Assembly: GCA_002478885.1 (NCBI GenBank)
Contig: DLKC01000020.1
Span: forward strand, 8,444-72,443
Length of the DNA stretch: 64,000 bases
From: Chitinophagaceae bacterium UBA7600
GTDB taxonomy: Bacteria; Bacteroidota; Bacteroidia; Chitinophagales; Chitinophagaceae
Reading direction: 5' to 3'
Part shown: positions 45,770 through 54,400 of the stretch, piece by piece
Layout of the letters: each line of letters begins with the position of its first letter
Numbering within the stretch: position 1 is the stretch's first letter
Notes under the pieces: model-generated
What the model was told of the DNA's origin: nothing
Databases searched by the model: none
The model's input: the letters and a program-made list of their open reading frames with translations, nothing else
Made by a program: the position numbers and the translations under genes

Positions 45770-47022
45770 TATTTTGTTTGCTTCAGTTTTGCTGTTCTCA
45801 AAGCAACTGGCTGAAGTGATTCCAGATTATCCGACGGCTTATCGAGATAAAAATATACCGTTGCCGATACATCATCGGAGCGGTAAAAATTTGTCCAGCC
45901 TTTTGGCATGGTCGTGTCAAGCGTTAATATTTTTTTATCCTTGTAGTGAAGAATAATCTTTCCTGTATCGGTCGTAACGGGAATAAGCGGTGCGTTTTTT
46001 TGTTGAAACTGTACTACATTGTCCGTTCCGTCACCGCCGATCTGCTGAATTACAACCTTACAGCCTGTCTTAAAATAAACAGGATCCGGAATATGATAGC
46101 GATAGAAAGACCACTCTAACGTGGAGTCATTTGCAATCGTGCAACCTGAATAGTTGCTGATGAATTTCCCCTGCCCCCAACCTGTTCCTATATAATCTTC
46201 TGTTCCCGTTCCGTTCAGTGTGGGATAGTCTTTATCCCCATCCATGTATATTTTCACTTCACCTTCACCAAACCAGGACTTGCCATACAACGGGTTACCA
46301 TTAACGCCGATATTGGCGCCCAGGTACCTTCCCTTTCCTTCCACATTAGGCAATATTTCAAAATCGTTTTCCAGTTTGGTAGCAGTGTCACGATGCCAGT
46401 ATGCATGAAAATAGAGCCAGCTGTTGTTCCACTTATTTACCAGGTTGTAATCAACATCAAAAAAACAATTTCGCAGTTCATGACCCGATTCATTGGTCAC
46501 CACAATTTTTGCTGCCTTTTTAAATGGCATCTGTATCATGGAAACAAAAGACCTTCCTTCCGGGCTTGCAAACAGTGCATTTTGAAAAACGGTAGTCTTG
46601 CCAAGTCCAACCCCGAAAAAATCTCCGAAAGGCACTGAAACGGCCGGTTTGTTTTCGCCATCCCAGTACATATCCAGCCGCAGTGAGCGAAGCATTTCCG
46701 GTGAGCGGTCGTTTATGGTCACCCACATGCGGTTTATAATACCCGGCCCATCTGTTTCAAGCAGCACATAAGATTCGCCTGCTTTAATCGCATCGTAAGC
46801 ATGGCCTTTCGCAGTGCTGTTTTCCTTGCCACCTGCGCCTTTAACGCCGTTCCTGTTTTCGGGGCTGCTCCAGCGGGTCGAGGCGTTGTCGTTAAACGAA
46901 TACATACTGCCGGGAGTATCGCTATCATCATCCTGCTCTTCGCAGGATGGCAATAAAAAAAGCAGGCAATATAATAAGGGCAATAAAAGTAACCTCACAA
47001 GGTTAGTTGCTTTATATGGCAT
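45769..47022 (-). CDS. GH172-family (DUF2961) lipoprotein glycosidase
   Basis: 417 aa. SPII signal (LLYCLLFLLPSC, Cys27) followed by an acidic linker. The DUF2961 domain contains GPGIINRMWVTI, SVPFGDFFGVGLG, FNxxF-like MPFKKAAKI, FGEGEVKIYMDGD and the hallmark NGTGTEDYIGTGWG (E275), which carries a catalytic acid in this family. GH172 enzymes hexamerise and cleave alpha-fructofuranose or alpha-D-arabinofuranose linkages. As a lipoprotein it should work in the periplasm or at the surface. It is the first gene of the operon that continues with the propeller and the aldehyde dehydrogenase; this favours an arabinose-type substrate. Confidence 0.87.
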   Translation of the reverse strand: MPYKATNLVRLLLLPLLYCLLFLLPSCEEQDDDSDTPGSMYSFNDNASTRWSSPENRNGVKGAGGKENSTAKGHAYDAIKAGESYVLLETDGPGIINRMWVTINDRSPEMLRSLRLDMYWDGENKPAVSVPFGDFFGVGLGKTTVFQNALFASPEGRSFVSMIQMPFKKAAKIVVTNESGHELRNCFFDVDYNLVNKWNNSWLYFHAYWHRDTATKLENDFEILPNVEGKGRYLGANIGVNGNPLYGKSWFGEGEVKIYMDGDKDYPTLNGTGTEDYIGTGWGQGKFISNYSGCTIANDSTLEWSFYRYHIPDPVYFKTGCKVVIQQIGGDGTDNVVQFQQKNAPLIPVTTDTGKIILHYKDKKILTLDTTMPKGWTNFYRSDDVSATVYFYLDKPSDNLESLQPVALRTAKLKQTK

Positions 47023-47125
47023 AAAATCGGGTTATTACTGAACAACAATCAGGCTATGAAAATAACTAAAGCTACTCAAACATTTGAGCAATGATGCAAA
47101 CGATTGTTTTGAACGGAGAAAATAT

Positions 47126-47192
47126 TTATGGGCCGGGCAGTATGGCAGGTGGCGGCTTTGTTGCGTCGCACACTTGTACTTCCTCATCTACG
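47126..47192 (-). repeat. Interspersed intergenic element, copy 21 (TGCGACGCA core)
   Basis: The core is at 47161–47172 on the minus strand (TTGCGTCGCACA). It is paired with the GTGACAC-type copy at 47218, and the core starts are 57 nt apart. Neither is near a stop codon. Confidence 0.87.
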
Positions 47193-47197
47193 CCCAG

Positions 47198-47264
47198 CAA
47201 AGAACAAAGCGTACAAGTGAGTGACACAACGATGCTCATAACAGCACCTTCAGCCCGTCACCAA
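47198..47264 (+). repeat. Interspersed intergenic element, copy 22 (GTGACAC core)
   Basis: The core TGAGTGACACAA is at 47218–47229 with the full GTACAAG left flank. It is head to head with the copy at 47161, which carries the other core type. Confidence 0.87.
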
Positions 47265-47369
47265 AAACTTACCGAAAAATAAATGCAGGTTTATTAACTG
47301 CGCATCGAAAGCATTTGATTGTTATCTTTCCGTTATTGAAAACCGTTTAGACAGGAACGAACCAACAAA

Positions 47370-49718
47370 ATGAAAGTCGACCAACTTTACACACAAAACC
47401 CCTTAAAAAATAAATATACCAGCATTTTATTTTTTGTTATTGCGGCGCCGTTCCTTTTTACCTTAAGCGCTGCAAGCCAGGAAAATAAAAAGGCCGATTC
47501 ATTGCTCATTTACATAAAGCGTATTACCTCTTCCAACGATTCGGCGAATATTTACGGGGCATACAGGCAGCTTCGGGCAGCCGATGCAACAACATTGTTG
47601 AACCAGGATGTTGCCGATGCAATTGCACGGCTCGAAACAAAGCTTTCGGAAAAGGACTACTTTGATTTTGCAAGCAGTTTTTTTACCAGGCTCATGGGCA
47701 TCAATACACCGGAGGTGAACGATTACAGTATAAAGTGGGGGAAAGCATTTGTTGAAAAATATGCTGAAAAAAAATCTGCCTATGCGCACTCAGTTTACTT
47801 TGTAATTTTAAGAAACCTACGGGTGCCATATCGTAACAGTGCGCATATTTATGAAGGCATTGAATATTTCGGCACAATAAATAAGAAATTCCTCGCGGCA
47901 AAAGATTCCAGCGGATTATCGCTCGTAAACAACGTACTCGCTACTTTTTACAGCCGGCTTGGCTTAACCGATAAGAGCGCTTATTATATGCTCAAGTCTG
48001 TTGATTACCTCGACGAAAAACAGCCGGGCAAGGGTAATATGCCGGCCGACGCTTTGTTTGGCAAATCAGGAAAAGTAAACAGGTACTCTGTTTTGGGAAG
48101 TTATTATGTAAATGAAAACAAACCCGAAAAGGCTGAATTTTATCTTAATGAAGCTGTCCGCCGCTATTTCGAACTGGACTCACCGATGTTTTTTAACGAC
48201 GCGCCTTTCCTTTTTCTTCAAATAGCACGATGCAAGACCTTATTAAAGAGCGACAGCAGCCAATACTATTACCAGCAGGCCTTGCACTATTTTGATATGT
48301 ATGATTCGCCGCCTGGTGTCGTGGGCTATTACTACCAGGAAAGAGGCGCAGATTTCCTGGGCAAGAACATGCTCGATTCTGCTGCCTTTTACGTATCCAA
48401 ATCGAAAGCGATCAAAGATTCGCTGCAGTTGCACATCTCCAGCATCTATGGCGAGCTGGTGCCTTATTATTATACAGCGCAAATCCTGGTAAAACAGGGA
48501 AAACCTGCGCCGGCAATTACTTTGTTGCAAAGCGAGATTACCGAGTTGAAACAGAACAACGTCAGAAAGCGGCTTGTGGAAGACCTGTTGCTGATCTCAC
48601 AGGCTTACCAGCTCTCGGGAAAAAACAATGAAGCCTATCAAAACCTTAACGAGGCTTTTTTGCTGAATAAAAAGATTACGGATGATGAAAATGAAGCAAG
48701 ATCGGTAAGCTATGAAATTGAAAGAAAAATGCTGGAGAATGAAAACACGATCAACCAGCTTGACGCGCAGAACGAGGCCAACAAAAAAGTGCAATATTAT
48801 TTAACCGGTATTGTTTCCCTGCTCGGATTACTTGCCATTTCGCTGGGTGTGTTTTATGCAGGCAAAAGAAAATCAAACAGGCAGCTTGCCTCAAAGAACG
48901 ATGAATTGGCAAAAATGCTTAGCCAGCTAAAAGAAACGCAGTCGAAGCTGATCCACTCAGAGAAAATGGCATCGCTGGGAGAGCTTACAGCGGGTATAGC
49001 GCATGAGATACAGAACCCGCTCAATTTCGTGAACAATTTCTCCGACATCAATACAGAGCTCATCGGCGAACAACTGGAGTCGCTGATAGCCGGCGATATA
49101 GACGATGCCATTGACATTGCCAACAACATAAAAGATAACGAGCGCAAGATCAATCATCATGGCAAACGCGCAGATTCGATTGTAAAGGGCATGCTGCAGC
49201 ATTCAAGAAACAGCAATGGGTTAAAGGAATTCACCGATATCAACAAACTGGCCGATGAATATATGCGCCTTTCTTACCAGGGGCTTCGTGCAAAGGACAA
49301 ATCGTTTAACACAGATATACAAACCGCATTTGCTGATAATGTTGGCAGCATTAACATTATTCCGCAGGATATTGGGCGTGTGCTATTGAACTTGTTCAAC
49401 AATGCGTTCTACGCCCTTAACCAGAAGCAGAAAAAAGAAGCTGAAAACGGCAGGGCATTTAAACCAACGGTTACTGTAAGCACAAAAAGAACTGAAAAAA
49501 CAGTTGAAATTACGGTCGCGGATAATGGTTCGGGCATACCTCAAAAAGTAGTGGACAAGATTTTTCAGCCGTTCTTTACCACCAAACCAACGGGCGAAGG
49601 AACGGGCCTTGGCTTAAGCTTAAGCTATGACATTATTAAAGCACATGGTGGGGAAATAAAAGTGGAAAGCAGCGAAGCAGAAGGCACAACTTTTATCATT
49701 GAATTGCCTGTGAACTGA
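47370..49718 (+). CDS. Histidine kinase with periplasmic TPR-like sensor
   Basis: 782 aa. An N-terminal signal/anchor helix (SILFFVIAAPFLFTLSAAS) is followed by a helical ~430-residue periplasmic region with TPR-like repeats (KAEFYLNEAVRRYFEL, YYYQQALHYFDMY, ALLLQSE-type helices, NEAYQNLNEAFLLNKK). Then come one membrane helix (residues ~476–497), a short coiled coil, HisKA with the phospho-acceptor His545 in IAHEIQNPLNF, and HATPase_c (NLFNNAFYAL, DNGSGIP, TGEGTGLGLSLSYDI). The transmitter is nearly the same as in the next three kinases. No response regulator is adjacent. Confidence 0.93.
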   Translation: MKVDQLYTQNPLKNKYTSILFFVIAAPFLFTLSAASQENKKADSLLIYIKRITSSNDSANIYGAYRQLRAADATTLLNQDVADAIARLETKLSEKDYFDFASSFFTRLMGINTPEVNDYSIKWGKAFVEKYAEKKSAYAHSVYFVILRNLRVPYRNSAHIYEGIEYFGTINKKFLAAKDSSGLSLVNNVLATFYSRLGLTDKSAYYMLKSVDYLDEKQPGKGNMPADALFGKSGKVNRYSVLGSYYVNENKPEKAEFYLNEAVRRYFELDSPMFFNDAPFLFLQIARCKTLLKSDSSQYYYQQALHYFDMYDSPPGVVGYYYQERGADFLGKNMLDSAAFYVSKSKAIKDSLQLHISSIYGELVPYYYTAQILVKQGKPAPAITLLQSEITELKQNNVRKRLVEDLLLISQAYQLSGKNNEAYQNLNEAFLLNKKITDDENEARSVSYEIERKMLENENTINQLDAQNEANKKVQYYLTGIVSLLGLLAISLGVFYAGKRKSNRQLASKNDELAKMLSQLKETQSKLIHSEKMASLGELTAGIAHEIQNPLNFVNNFSDINTELIGEQLESLIAGDIDDAIDIANNIKDNERKINHHGKRADSIVKGMLQHSRNSNGLKEFTDINKLADEYMRLSYQGLRAKDKSFNTDIQTAFADNVGSINIIPQDIGRVLLNLFNNAFYALNQKQKKEAENGRAFKPTVTVSTKRTEKTVEITVADNGSGIPQKVVDKIFQPFFTTKPTGEGTGLGLSLSYDIIKAHGGEIKVESSEAEGTTFIIELPVN

Positions 49719-50058
49719 TCTTTATAGCCCGGGCAGAAGAACAGGCATTATGCTATACTGCGCTTGCCCCGAAAGGGCCGATCAGGGGCTGCACACTTCA
49801 ACTTCTGCAACACGGTGGGCCGTTTTGCAAACCCGGCTGACGGTTCAAAAGCCGGGAAAATCATTTTTGCCCACCCGTGAGGCGAACGCACAAGTGAGTG
49901 ACACAACAAAAGCTGAAGCCCGGAACGAAAGCCAGTAAAACAATTTTATTCTTTAAACCAGCAGCAGGTAAAAAGCATTTAATAAATTTGAGCACAGTCT
50001 AAAAGACTTTAGCAATTTATAACAGCGCTTTTCTAATTAACATCTGTCAAAAGCAAAT
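49719..50058. other. Gene-free region with one element
   Basis: No credible ORF; apparent short frames have no coding character. It holds the GTGACAC-type element with core at 49895. The last ~100 nt before the next gene are AT-rich and presumably include its promoter. Confidence 0.55.
49875..49941 (+). repeat. Interspersed intergenic element, copy 23 (GTGACAC core)
   Basis: The core TGAGTGACACAA is at 49895–49906 with CGCACAAG on the left and AAGCCCGGAAC in the right arm. It is 177 nt from the kinase stop, farther than most copies. Confidence 0.85.
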
Positions 50059-50889
50059 ATGCCCCCCATGACCAACAAGAAAAATAACCGGATCAATTTT
50101 TCAAAGATCAAATTTGGAAGGCGGCCGTTAGTTCATGACGAAAGAACGTTTGAATTATCTGGCTACCTGGATAACGAGAACCTGCCTCCCCTTCCAAAGC
50201 AGCACCACTGGGGCAAAAAAATAAAGAAGGATAAATGGGGTGTTATGGGAAACTTCAGGACCAATTTATGCACCTGTGCGGCGGCGGGCCACATGATAAT
50301 GACATGGACTTCCAATACAGGCAGGTTAAAAAGACCGGACGATGAAGATATTATGAAAGCCTACTGCGCGCTTACAAATTACATTCCTGAAACAGATGAG
50401 AACGACGAAGGTGTTGAAGCTTTGAAAGTGTTAAAATACTGGCGTAAAAACGGCATTGCCGGGCAGAAGATCGTTGCGTTTGCAAGGCTTCAGGATAAGA
50501 ACAGGGAACAGTTGTTAAAGACAATTTACCTGTTTGGAGGCTGTTATGTGGGACTTAACCTGCCAAAATCGGCCGAACGACAATATAACACAACCAAAAA
50601 ATGGACAATACCCAGGGGCGGGAAAAAAAGGGATGCAAAAAAAGGTTCGTGGTTCGGCCACATGGTGCTGGTGACAGGCTACAAGAACGACGAACTTAGA
50701 ATAGTGACGTGGGGACAGGAAATGATCATGACCATTGATTTTTGGGAAGCATACGCTGAAGAATCGTACGCTGTATTTAGTGAGGCCTTTATAAAACATG
50801 ACAAAACGCCAACAGGCATAGCGGTTGATATCCTGGAAAATGATATTGAACGCTTACAAAAAAGAAAAGCGGGAGTTAACCCGCTTTAA
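50059..50889 (+). CDS. Papain-like-fold cysteine peptidase-like protein
   Basis: 276 aa (start 50059 or the ATG 9 nt later). No signal peptide; basic N-terminus. RTNLCTCAAAGHMI (C71/C73) matches the active-site Cys helix of C1/C39-type folds. SWFGHMVLVTGYKND carries the His (H201). IVTWGQEMIMTIDFWEAYAEESYAVFSE corresponds to the NSWG strand, with Trp-Gly kept but the usual Asn replaced by Thr. Similar proteins are scattered in bacteria without known roles. It might be a peptidase, a peptide cyclase-like enzyme, or an inactive relative. Flanked by a kinase and a tiny basic protein. Confidence 0.65.
   Translation: MPPMTNKKNNRINFSKIKFGRRPLVHDERTFELSGYLDNENLPPLPKQHHWGKKIKKDKWGVMGNFRTNLCTCAAAGHMIMTWTSNTGRLKRPDDEDIMKAYCALTNYIPETDENDEGVEALKVLKYWRKNGIAGQKIVAFARLQDKNREQLLKTIYLFGGCYVGLNLPKSAERQYNTTKKWTIPRGGKKRDAKKGSWFGHMVLVTGYKNDELRIVTWGQEMIMTIDFWEAYAEESYAVFSEAFIKHDKTPTGIAVDILENDIERLQKRKAGVNPL
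50866..50887. terminator. Hairpin terminator overlapping the end of the peptidase-like gene
   Basis: AAAGCGGG (50866–50873) / CCCGCTTT (50880–50887) with a 6-nt loop, including the last codons of the plus-strand gene. The T-tract is better on the minus strand, so it may also end the convergent basic-protein gene. Confidence 0.7.
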
Positions 50890-50997
50890 AAATCTATTTT
50901 GATTTAACCCGAATGAACTATTACGCTTTTACTGCAGGAAACCCATAACCGTGCCTGTTAAAAGCATGCCGCAGAAAAGGTGATAAGACAAACTGTT

Positions 50998-51120
50998 TTA
51001 ACTTCCTTTAGTTGGTACACCTCCGAATTTTATTGGTTTAGACTTTGCGGGAGCTTTTGCTGCCGCTGCTTTTTTTGCCGGTGCTGCTTTCTTTTTCGCA
51101 GCTGCTTTTTTTGTTGCCAT
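50998..51120 (-). CDS. Tiny Lys/Ala/Pro-rich basic protein (histone H1-like)
   Basis: 40 aa, ATG at 51118–51120 and TAA at 50998–51000. The first 28 residues are nearly all Lys, Ala and Pro in KKAAAKKKAAP-type repeats, as in the C-terminal tail of histone H1 and in bacterial H1-like DNA-binding proteins. The C-terminus is short and different (PIKFGGVPTKGS). Such proteins bind DNA or RNA non-specifically and can compact the nucleoid. It is shorter than most annotated relatives, so it could be a stand-alone tail. Convergent with the peptidase-like gene. A plus-strand frame across the same bases looks like an artefact. Confidence 0.65.
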   Translation of the reverse strand: MATKKAAAKKKAAPAKKAAAAKAPAKSKPIKFGGVPTKGS

Positions 51121-51449
51121 AAGATGACGTTTTTTGAGATGGGGGAATATTGTTATTTGACAGGCTGCGATTGATTTGATTTTATTATACAGCCAGTCAT
51201 GTAATGCAATTTAAACATTTTAGATAATCAAATTTTATTTTTCATTTTTTGCTGATAGTGGCTTTATCATTATCTACCCGGTATGCTAAAAACTGCGAAT
51301 GCACACCAGACAACCAATAACTTTTTTACATAAAAAATGAAAAAATGGCAAAGCCGGGAAACTTAATTATCTTTCGATTTCATTGATCGGCTGACTGCTG
51401 AAAAGAGTTGTTAGCAATAAGCGTACCCCTCGCATAAAATGGTTTCCGT
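51121..51449. other. Gene-free region upstream of the propeller kinase
   Basis: No credible ORF. AT-rich with a possible decayed interspersed element near 51394–51420 (GCTGAAAAGAG, then TTAGCAA), which lacks the core. Promoters for both flanking divergent genes should be here. Confidence 0.45.
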
Positions 51450-54400
51450 ATGAACGAAGAAAGGATTAAAAATCAATGGCATATTTCAACCTTAAAACAC
51501 ATACCGGCGATCGTAGGATTTGCGTTCATTCTTTCCTGCGCCCAACAAACCAACCCAGGTAATAGTACTCCCGGGCAAAATACCACCACTGTATCGTTGC
51601 ATCGAAGCCTTCTAACCGACCTGCCGGCCGAAAGTAAACCTCTGCCGGTTTTCCAGGATAAAGCCGCTGCGCCAAAGACCGCATCGATGGCGGACCTGAC
51701 TCAAAAGAACAGGCTGGTATCCACAACTCATTTTTTTGTTGACTCTTTAACAGGTTTAACTATACCAGAAGACGCGCAAGGCAAGGGTTTGTTTACCGCT
51801 TATACTACCGACGAAGGTCTTGCGCTTGACCAGATATACTGCAGTTATAAAGACCGGAGCGGCAACCTGTGGTTTGGCACTTCCGGTGGTGGTGTAAGCA
51901 AGTACGACGGCAAGACTTTCACCAACTACACCAAATTGCAGGGACTGTCCAACAACGTGGTTTGGAGCATCCTGGAAGACAAGAATGGTAATCTTTGGTT
52001 TGGCACTGACGGCAATGGCGTAAGCAAATATGATGGCAGGGTGTTCACCAATTATTCCGTTGCACAGGGGCTCGCCAATGACGTAGTATTTAGCATCAAA
52101 GAAGATCAGAAAGGCAACCTGTGGTTTGCCACTTTAAAGGGAGGGGTCAGCAAATATGATGGCAAGACTTTTACCACTTATTCAATAGCCCAGGGCTTGC
52201 CCAGCAATGCGGTGAGAGACATCCTAGAAGACAAGCAAGGTACCATGTGGTTTGGAACGCTGGGAGGAGGATTATGCAGTTTCGATGGTAAACGATTTAC
52301 CACTTATACAACAGCAAACGGGCTTTCAAACGATACTATCAGGAGTCTGCACCAGGACAAGAAAGGACGTATCTGGCTGGCGACAGATGGCGGAGGCTTG
52401 TGCGCATACGATGGAACAAAGTTTACCAGCTACAGCACTATGCAAGGGCTTGCCAACAATAAGGTATGGACGGTTACCGAGGACAGCAAGGGAAATATCT
52501 GGGCGGGAACAAACGGTGGCGGCGCAAGCAAATTCGACGGGCAACATTTTACCAATTACACAACGCTCCAGGGGCTTGCCAACAACAATGTCAGGTGTAT
52601 TAGCGAAGACGAAAGTGGCAATATATGGTTTGGCACTTTTGGAGGTGGCGTGTGCAAATTCGAAGGAAAGAGTTTTACCAATTATACTAAAGCGCAGGGG
52701 TTGCCCAATAACGTAGTTTACAGCATTACCGAAGACAATACCGGCAACCTGTGGTTGGGTACCTTTGGCGCAGGCGTTTGCAGGTATGACAGGAAAAGTT
52801 TTACCTGTTACAACAGCACACAGGGGCTTAAAAGTAACCTGATTTATTGCACGTCAAAAGACAGCAAAGGCAATCTCTGGTTTGGCACTTTTGAAAGCGG
52901 TGCAATAAAATTCGATGGCAGCCATTTTACGAACTATAGCACGGCACAAGGGCTTGCCAATAACGTTGTCTTTTGCATTACTGAAGACCAGGAGGGCAAT
53001 CTCTGGTTCGGCACTTCCGGTGGGGGGGTAAGTAAATTTGATGGAAAATCGTTCACGAGTTTTACAAAAGCGACCGGGCTTCCTGACAACGAAGTGTTTT
53101 GCATAACCAAAGACAGAAAGGGGAACCTCTGGTTTGGGACATCAGGCGGCGGAATATGCAGGTTTGATGGTAAGAGCTTTATGAACTTTTCTGTAGAACA
53201 GGGCCTCGCCGACAATCTGGTCTGGGCGATTACCGAAGACGGTGCGGGCAATGTGTGGATAGGCACACAACAAGGATTGAGCGTAATGCCGGCAAAAAAA
53301 GCGGCCATGCTCGATGCCATTCACAGCACTGACACAACACTCACCGGGCCCGTTTTCGAGACCTTTACCAATAAAGACGGCCTGCCCGACAATTTCATTA
53401 CGCAGATCGTGCAGGGCACCGATGATAAATTATACATCGGCACCAATTTAGGTATTTGTGAACTACTGCCAGGCCCAACAACAACCGCCCCGGAAAAGCA
53501 ATGGCATGCAGGCAGGATCTTCAATTCGCATACAGGTTACCCCGTTAAAGATGTAAATGCAGGAAGCGGGGCTATGTTCAGGGATAGTAAAGGCATTATC
53601 TGGATCGGAACCGGTTCCGATAAAACAGGGTTGGTGCGGTTTGATCCAAAAGCAGATATTGTCCAATCTGATAAGCCCCCCGTTGTGGTGATCCAGGCCG
53701 TAAAAATCAACCAGGAAAACTTAATATGGAACGATCTTGATACAACTTACACTTCAATAGCGGTAAAAGCAACACACCCTGCACCCAATATTGCCGAAGA
53801 AATCAATGCATTTGGCAGGCCACTCTCAGATGCCGAAAGAGATGCCAACCGTGAAAAGTTCGGGGATATTGCTTTTCGCGGAATAAGAAGTTGGTACCCC
53901 ATTCCTGAAAACCTTGTTTTACCCCACGATAAAAACAGCATCAGCTTTGACTTTAATGCCATAGAAACAGGGAAAAACCACCTGGTGAAATACCAGTATA
54001 TGCTGGTGGGTTACGACAAAAACTGGAACCCGGCAAGCGATAAATCCAACGCGACCTTTGGCAATATTTATGAAGGCAGTTATACATTCAAAGTAAGGGC
54101 CCAAAGCCCGGACGGTTTGTGGAGCGAGCCGATCAGTTATTCATTCCGTGTGCTACCGCCCTGGTGGAGAACCTGGTGGATGTACCTGCTTTATGCGGCA
54201 ATCGTTGTTTCTGCCATTGCGCTGATCTTTCGCTGGAACACCAAGAGAATTATCTATCAAAAACACGTGCTTGAACAAAAAGTAGCTGTTGCCACTGCAC
54301 AGATCAGGGAGGAGAAAGAGAATGTAGAAGCCCAAAAGAAAATAGTGGAGAACACGTTGAAAGTATTGGAATCAGCACAGGCACAGCTTATACAGGCTGA

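Larger units (their letters stand above)
47023..47369. other. Divergent promoter region between GH172 operon and first kinase
   Basis: No credible ORF. It holds two facing interspersed elements (cores 47161 minus and 47218 plus), with the inverted flank ACTTGTAC … GTACAAGT between them. It must contain both promoters, but no clear boxes were found. Confidence 0.6.

Noticed and set aside
49750..49938. 62-aa plus-strand frame after the first kinase
   Set aside because: It runs through the interspersed element and has no start signal or conserved features.
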